A stretch of DNA of 64,000 nucleotides from Bovifimicola ammoniilytica (GTDB lineage: Bacteria > Bacillota > Clostridia > Lachnospirales > Lachnospiraceae). The translations under genes and the position numbers were made by a program. The notes beneath the pieces were generated by a model. That model had not been told where the DNA came from, ran no database searches, and saw only the letters and a program-made list of their open reading frames with translations. Location of the stretch: assembly GCF_025567085.1 (NCBI RefSeq), contig NZ_JAOQJN010000011.1:1-64000 (forward strand), read 5' to 3'. Below are positions 60,156 through 64,000 of the stretch, in pieces. How positions within the stretch are numbered: position 1 is the first letter of the stretch; every line of letters begins with the position of its first letter.

Positions 60156-62756
60156 TTAACCAAAAAGTTCTGATAACTTATCCGCAATATCATTCTTTCT
60201 ACGTCTGTTATTCTTGCGACTAACCGATTCCATTACATTATCAATTCGTTTAAGCACCGTTTCTCTTACAAATGGTTTAGTTATATAATCACTTATACCT
60301 AAGGATATCAGTTCCATCTGAGATTCTTTAGACGAATCTGATGTCATTACGATAACTGGAATGTCTTCATATTTTTCATCTTTCTTAATGATACTTAAGA
60401 ATTCTTTACCATCCATATACGGCATAATTAAATCAAGTATTATTATGTCAATTACTCCCGATTCCTTAAGTTTAATTAAGGCATCATTTCCATTCTCTGC
60501 CTCAACTATATCATATTTATCGCTAAACATTTCTGCCAACATCAGTCTGTTAAGTCTGTAGTCATCGACAATTAACATTCTTCCTTTGTTTTTCTTCTTC
60601 TCGCCATCTACTTCCTTACGATAGATACTGAGAATACTATCTATCTCTTTCTGTGCCGTGATGTCATTAAGTGTACCAAATAAAAGGTGTTTGTTTCCTA
60701 TCTTCTGTATATATTGTAATCTTAACTTTACCCACATATTAGTACCATTATTCTTAATTCTTTCATATTCAGCCTCTGCAATTTTCTTAGTTCTTATAGC
60801 CGTCTCAAATGCACTAATTACATTTTCTTTGTAATTCTCATCTATTATAGAAATTGCATTTTCTATCTTAAGTGCAGTATCTGAGCTTCCAAACATATCA
60901 TAAAAACCCTCGTTAACTCTTAATAGTTCAACATTTCCATCTGAATATTCATATATTACTATTGTCTGAAGATTATTACCAAATATCATCTCCATTTGAG
61001 GGTTCTTCTCAAATAGTGCATTTATATTTATCTGCTCTGAGTCTTCTGATTTATTCTTGCCCGATTCATTGTTATGAAATTCTTCATTCGAATCTATTAA
61101 TTTCAGATAATCCTCAACTGGCATAGGTGATGCGAAATAATAGCCTTGAACATAATCACAGCCAATACTTCTTAAGAATCTCGCCTGTTCATAAGTTTCA
61201 ACACCCTCAACTACAACTGGAAGATTAATCCATTTAGCCATTCTTATTACTGAAGCTAGAATATTATCTCCCCTGCCCGGTATATCCGTATTGGATAGAA
61301 ATCTCATATCTACTTTAAGTATATCGACAGAGATATCTTTTAAAGTATTAAGTGATGAATAACCACTTCCAAAATCGTCCATTAATATTATGAAACCATA
61401 TAACTGTAATTTAGTGATAATGTCCTTGATAACAACAGGATTTTCAACATATGCACTTTCTGTAAGTTCAAGATTTAATAGTGCTGGTGGTACATTATAT
61501 TTATCAGTAAGTCCCTTGATAATATCTACTATCTTAGGATTATACATATTCACTCTTGAAACATTTACTGAAATCGAATAAGGTGTTCTTCCTTCGTCCA
61601 TCCACTTTCTAAGGTACTTACATGCTTTCTCCCATACGTAATAATCTAATTTAGATATATATCCATTCTTCTCTAAAACTGGAATAAATTCACCCGGCAT
61701 TACCATTCCCTTGGTAGGATGAAACCATCTTACTAATGCCTCTGCACCATATGGCTTATTATTCTCCAAACTATATTTAGGCTGGAAATACAAATCAAAC
61801 TGTTCCTTTTCAATAGCACATTTCATATCATTGATTATTTCCTGCTCATGAATAATAGCCTTACTCATCTTATCATTATAAAATGTATAGAACTTAACAT
61901 AATTGCCTTTGCTGTAATTAGATGCTAATGTAGCCCTGTTAAATATAGTCTCCATAGGAAGATTATTGTCCTCAATGACATATAACCCCAGGTTAGGAAC
62001 AATATCATATTCAGGATTATATTTAGCTAACATATTTCTTATATCTGCAATACGACGTAAAATAGTTGATTCATCATATCTGTGACATATTCCAAATACA
62101 TCAGATTCAATTCTTCCAAACGTCGCATAAGGCATAACCGAATAAACATCCTTTAATTGCTTACCGATATATACCAAAAGCTTGTCACCCTCATTATATC
62201 CGAAGAATGAGTTAACCATCTGGAATCTGTCCACATCAAACCTTATAAATACAAATTTCTTATCATTATTACACCTTAACATCTCTCTTGTCACGTCATA
62301 GAATTTCTTTTTATTATACATTCCCGTAAGGGGATCATATTCTGCAATATATTTAAGTTCATTAAATGTCGATAACTGACTTCTGTATATAGCATTTCTT
62401 AGTCTAGCCTTAACAATTCCCTTATCATATGGTTTTCTTATATAATCCCATGCCCCCATATTTAAAGCCCTTTTCTCATTATCAATTCCCTCAAGGCCTG
62501 TTGTAATGATTATAGGAATATTTTTCCAATCACAATTCTCATTGATAATCTTAAGAAATTCAAACCCATCTAAATTAGGCATACATAAATCAAGCAAAAC
62601 AGCCGAAACTCCTCGGCAATGCTCCTTAATATATTCTATGCCGCCGTTACCATTATCAAATTCATGAACCTCATAATTGTCCTCTAAATATGATACTAAA
62701 ATTTTTCTGTTAACTTGCTCATCATCTATCACTAAAACTACTTTTTTTTCATTCAC
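60156..62756 (-). CDS. REC-GGDEF(degenerate)-EAL-PAS-REC signalling protein
   Basis: 866-aa cytoplasmic protein. First receiver at about 1-120 (VVLVIDDEQVNRK, phospho-Asp in VLLDLCMPNLDG). A GGDEF-like domain at about 135-290 has the motif changed to RIESDVFGI, hence probably catalytically dead. The EAL domain at about 315-555 keeps EALVRW, ISVNVS, LELTES, MDDFGSGYSS, LKVDM and VVVEGVET, so c-di-GMP phosphodiesterase activity is expected. PAS lies at about 590-720 and a second receiver at about 735-850 (DIIILDLIMPYMDG). Start GTG 62756 has GGAGG 9 nt upstream; the frame opens 12 codons earlier. Confidence 0.92.
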   Translation of the reverse strand: MNEKKVVLVIDDEQVNRKILVSYLEDNYEVHEFDNGNGGIEYIKEHCRGVSAVLLDLCMPNLDGFEFLKIINENCDWKNIPIIITTGLEGIDNEKRALNMGAWDYIRKPYDKGIVKARLRNAIYRSQLSTFNELKYIAEYDPLTGMYNKKKFYDVTREMLRCNNDKKFVFIRFDVDRFQMVNSFFGYNEGDKLLVYIGKQLKDVYSVMPYATFGRIESDVFGICHRYDESTILRRIADIRNMLAKYNPEYDIVPNLGLYVIEDNNLPMETIFNRATLASNYSKGNYVKFYTFYNDKMSKAIIHEQEIINDMKCAIEKEQFDLYFQPKYSLENNKPYGAEALVRWFHPTKGMVMPGEFIPVLEKNGYISKLDYYVWEKACKYLRKWMDEGRTPYSISVNVSRVNMYNPKIVDIIKGLTDKYNVPPALLNLELTESAYVENPVVIKDIITKLQLYGFIILMDDFGSGYSSLNTLKDISVDILKVDMRFLSNTDIPGRGDNILASVIRMAKWINLPVVVEGVETYEQARFLRSIGCDYVQGYYFASPMPVEDYLKLIDSNEEFHNNESGKNKSEDSEQININALFEKNPQMEMIFGNNLQTIVIYEYSDGNVELLRVNEGFYDMFGSSDTALKIENAISIIDENYKENVISAFETAIRTKKIAEAEYERIKNNGTNMWVKLRLQYIQKIGNKHLLFGTLNDITAQKEIDSILSIYRKEVDGEKKKNKGRMLIVDDYRLNRLMLAEMFSDKYDIVEAENGNDALIKLKESGVIDIIILDLIMPYMDGKEFLSIIKKDEKYEDIPVIVMTSDSSKESQMELISLGISDYITKPFVRETVLKRIDNVMESVSRKNNRRRKNDIADKLSELFG

Positions 62757-62932
62757 TGTATACTTCCTCCTAAATGTCCAAAAATTGTTCATTTATTGCT
62801 TTCGACGTTCCGTTAAGAGATTATATGTTTATAATATTCTCTTAGCTATATAGTGTAAATTTTACCATATTTTTATATTTCTTACAATGATTTTTGTATA
62901 TTTTACACAATTAAAGCAAAAGTCAGAAAATC

Positions 62933-62981
62933 AGAAAAATAAAAGCGGAATATTCTCGTTTTCAAAGAATATTCCACTTTT
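62933..62981 (-). terminator. terminator after the second ABC ATPase gene
   Basis: Minus strand AAAAGTGGAATATTCT and AGAATATTCCGCTTTT arms (62966-62981 and 62941-62956) followed by ATTTTTC. Confidence 0.85.
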
Positions 62982-62992
62982 ACTATTTCTTT

Positions 62993-63766
62993 TTAATTGC
63001 CACATTCTATACTGATTTTATTAAACTCATCTAATAAATCATCTATTTTGACATTCTTCTTATCTTCACCCTTAATATCTAATACAACGTTTCCTTTATG
63101 CATCATAACAAGTCTGTCACCATATTCTACTGCATATCTGAGATTATGCGTCACCATCATTGTTGTCAGTTTCTTCTCTTTAACGATTTTATCTGTAAGC
63201 TGCATAATTATTTCAGCTGTTTTAGGATCAAGTGCTGCTGTATGCTCATCAAGAATAAGAAATTCTATCGGTGTAAGTGTAGACATTATAAGAGCCATCG
63301 CCTGACGTTGTCCGCCTGATAAAGCACCAACCTTGACATTTAACTTATCTTCAAGTCCAAGATTGAGTTCTCTTAGCATTTCCCTATAGTCTTCTTTTCT
63401 CTTTTTATTAATTCCACTTGAAAGTCCGTACATTTTCCCTTTGTTATCTGCCAAGGACATATTTTCAAGAATAGTAAGATTAGGCGATGTTCCCATTGCA
63501 GGATTCTGATATACCCTTCCGATTATCTTATGTCTTATATGCTCCTTCTTATTAGTTATATCTTCTTCGCCAATATAGATTTTACCGCTGTCTACTGGAA
63601 TACTTCCACAGATTATATTAAGCATTGAAGTCTTTCCTGAACCATTACTTCCGACAATTGATACAAATTCTCCGTCTTGCACCTGAAAATTAAAGTCTTT
63701 AAACAGACACATCTGGTTGACTGTACCGGGATTATAATATTTATTTATATTTTTTAACTCTAGCAT
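62993..63766 (-). CDS. second ABC ATPase, paralogue of the 49779 gene
   Basis: 257-aa ABC ATPase: Walker A GSNGSGKTSMLN, signature ALSGGQRQAMALIM, Walker B FLILDEHTAALDPKT, switch VTHNLRYA. It shares the GTVN start region, GRVYQNPAMGTS, LGLEDKL and HTAALDPKT with the 49779 ATPase, so it serves a second PF04392-type importer. Start 63766 is chosen because GAGGATT of the type-A repeat is the SD; the frame runs 51 codons further through the repeat (MADEKSPV) and that extension is not ABC sequence. Confidence 0.92.
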   Translation of the reverse strand: MLELKNINKYYNPGTVNQMCLFKDFNFQVQDGEFVSIVGSNGSGKTSMLNIICGSIPVDSGKIYIGEEDITNKKEHIRHKIIGRVYQNPAMGTSPNLTILENMSLADNKGKMYGLSSGINKKRKEDYREMLRELNLGLEDKLNVKVGALSGGQRQAMALIMSTLTPIEFLILDEHTAALDPKTAEIIMQLTDKIVKEKKLTTMMVTHNLRYAVEYGDRLVMMHKGNVVLDIKGEDKKNVKIDDLLDEFNKISIECGN

Positions 63767-63770
63767 TTTA

Positions 63771-63916
63771 ATCCTCATTTCTGAGCAACTTATTGCAAAA
63801 AAGCGATGATAATTTCGCACAGGCGACTTCTCATCTGCCATAAAAGCTATTTGCTTTCGCTCAGAAACAAATAGCCGTGTAAAAAATAATTGCATCCACA
63901 TTTTTTTTACACTATT
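63771..63916 (-). repeat. type-A structured repeat, full copy inside an ABC operon
   Basis: 146 nt between the permease stop and the ATPase start, same layout as the nrdD copy: hairpin 1 stem GTGTAAA/TTTACAC (a G-C pair replaced by A-T compared with nrdD), identical hairpin 2, hairpin 3 with TCGC/GCGA in place of AAAT/ATTT, and GCTCAGAAATGAGG as the SD. Confidence 0.85.
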
Positions 63917-63921
63917 CACCT

Positions 63922-64000
63922 CTATTTAGCCTCTTCTTTGATGATTTTAGGCTTATTTTTAAACATATTACTGATTATTAAAATTAATAAGAATAATACT
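63922..64000 (-). CDS. ABC transporter permease, C-terminal 25 codons (partial)
   Basis: The frame open from the window edge encodes a hydrophobic segment (VLFLLILIISNMF) then the basic tail KNKPKIIKEEAK and a TAG stop at 63922-63924. A membrane segment with a short charged tail just upstream of an ABC ATPase fits the end of the permease, as in the 50576 operon order. The rest is outside the window. Confidence 0.65.
   Translation of the reverse strand, partial: VLFLLILIISNMFKNKPKIIKEEAK

Noticed and set aside
63767..63919. 51-residue N-terminal extension of the second ABC ATPase
   Set aside because: It is the same repeat read in frame; ABC homology begins at MLELKN.
1..64000. CRISPR arrays, tRNA or rRNA genes, IS elements, prophage
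   Set aside because: No regularly spaced repeats, cloverleaf with CCA/TTC-loop motifs, transposase or phage structural motifs were seen; the repeats present are short hairpin elements without an encoded transposase.

Overview
The window is AT-rich DNA (about one third GC by eye). It reads as the chromosome of an anaerobic, endospore-forming, butyrate-producing Firmicute of the Lachnospiraceae type. The supporting genes are spo0A, spoIVB and a complete spoIIIAA-AH operon, a six-gene crotonyl-CoA route to butyryl-CoA (thl-crt-hbd-bcd-etfB-etfA), the oxygen-sensitive ribonucleotide reductase NrdD, and a radical-SAM ThiH. There is no phage, IS element, CRISPR array, rRNA or tRNA that I can support. 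Most genes lie on the minus strand.

Layout. 0-9.7 kb: cell-wall and lysine/DAP functions (amidase, lgt, dapA-dapB behind a lysine riboswitch, ddh), a corrinoid adenosyltransferase, a two-OB-fold SSB-like protein, a cytoplasmic subtilase and a DUF3810 membrane protein. 9.7-15.9 kb: the butyrate operon, with a Rex-like operator over its promoter. 16.0-17.5 kb: a plus-strand cluster of small proteins (a Cys-rich duplicated 74-aa protein, a 43-aa ORF and two unassigned proteins). 17.7-21.3 kb: thiS-thiF-thiG-thiH-thiE. 21.6-29.4 kb: Xaa-Pro aminopeptidase, cytoplasmic alpha-amylase, birA, a DUF1292 protein, a PF06541 membrane protein, an HD protein and glgA. 29.6-35.1 kb: spo0A, a hybrid histidine kinase plus solute-binding lipoprotein, then spoIVB. 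35.2-44.3 kb: recN-argR-nadK-tlyA-dxs-ispA-xseB-xseA-nusB-asp23. 44.4-49.6 kb: spoIIIA. 49.8-52.5 kb: a three-gene PF04392-type ABC importer. 52.7-63 kb: a CapA-like protein, a large GGDEF protein, nrdD with a NrdR-controlled promoter, and a REC-GGDEF-EAL-PAS-REC protein. The right edge holds a second, paralogous ABC ATPase and the last 25 codons of its permease.

What stands out. First, a dispersed structured repeat of about 146 nt occurs upstream of nrdD and of the second ABC ATPase, with a shortened copy before thiH. Its stems are kept by compensatory changes and it ends in the Shine-Dalgarno (SD) sequence used by the downstream gene. A related hairpin module sits before thiS and after the small-protein cluster. 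Second, at four other junctions (dapB/lipoprotein, ddh/subtilase, etfA/DUF3810, recN/spoIVB) the SD of the downstream gene is embedded in the 3' arm of an intergenic hairpin, in several cases the apparent terminator of the upstream gene. Together these suggest that translation initiation here is widely controlled by leader hairpins. Third, spoIIIAF and probably thiF have ideal SDs followed by AUU/AUA rather than AUG, GUG or UUG.

Several starts were moved from the longest open frame to the SD-supported codon. Residue numbers refer to the chosen starts, and all homology statements come from recognising family motifs, not from database searches.
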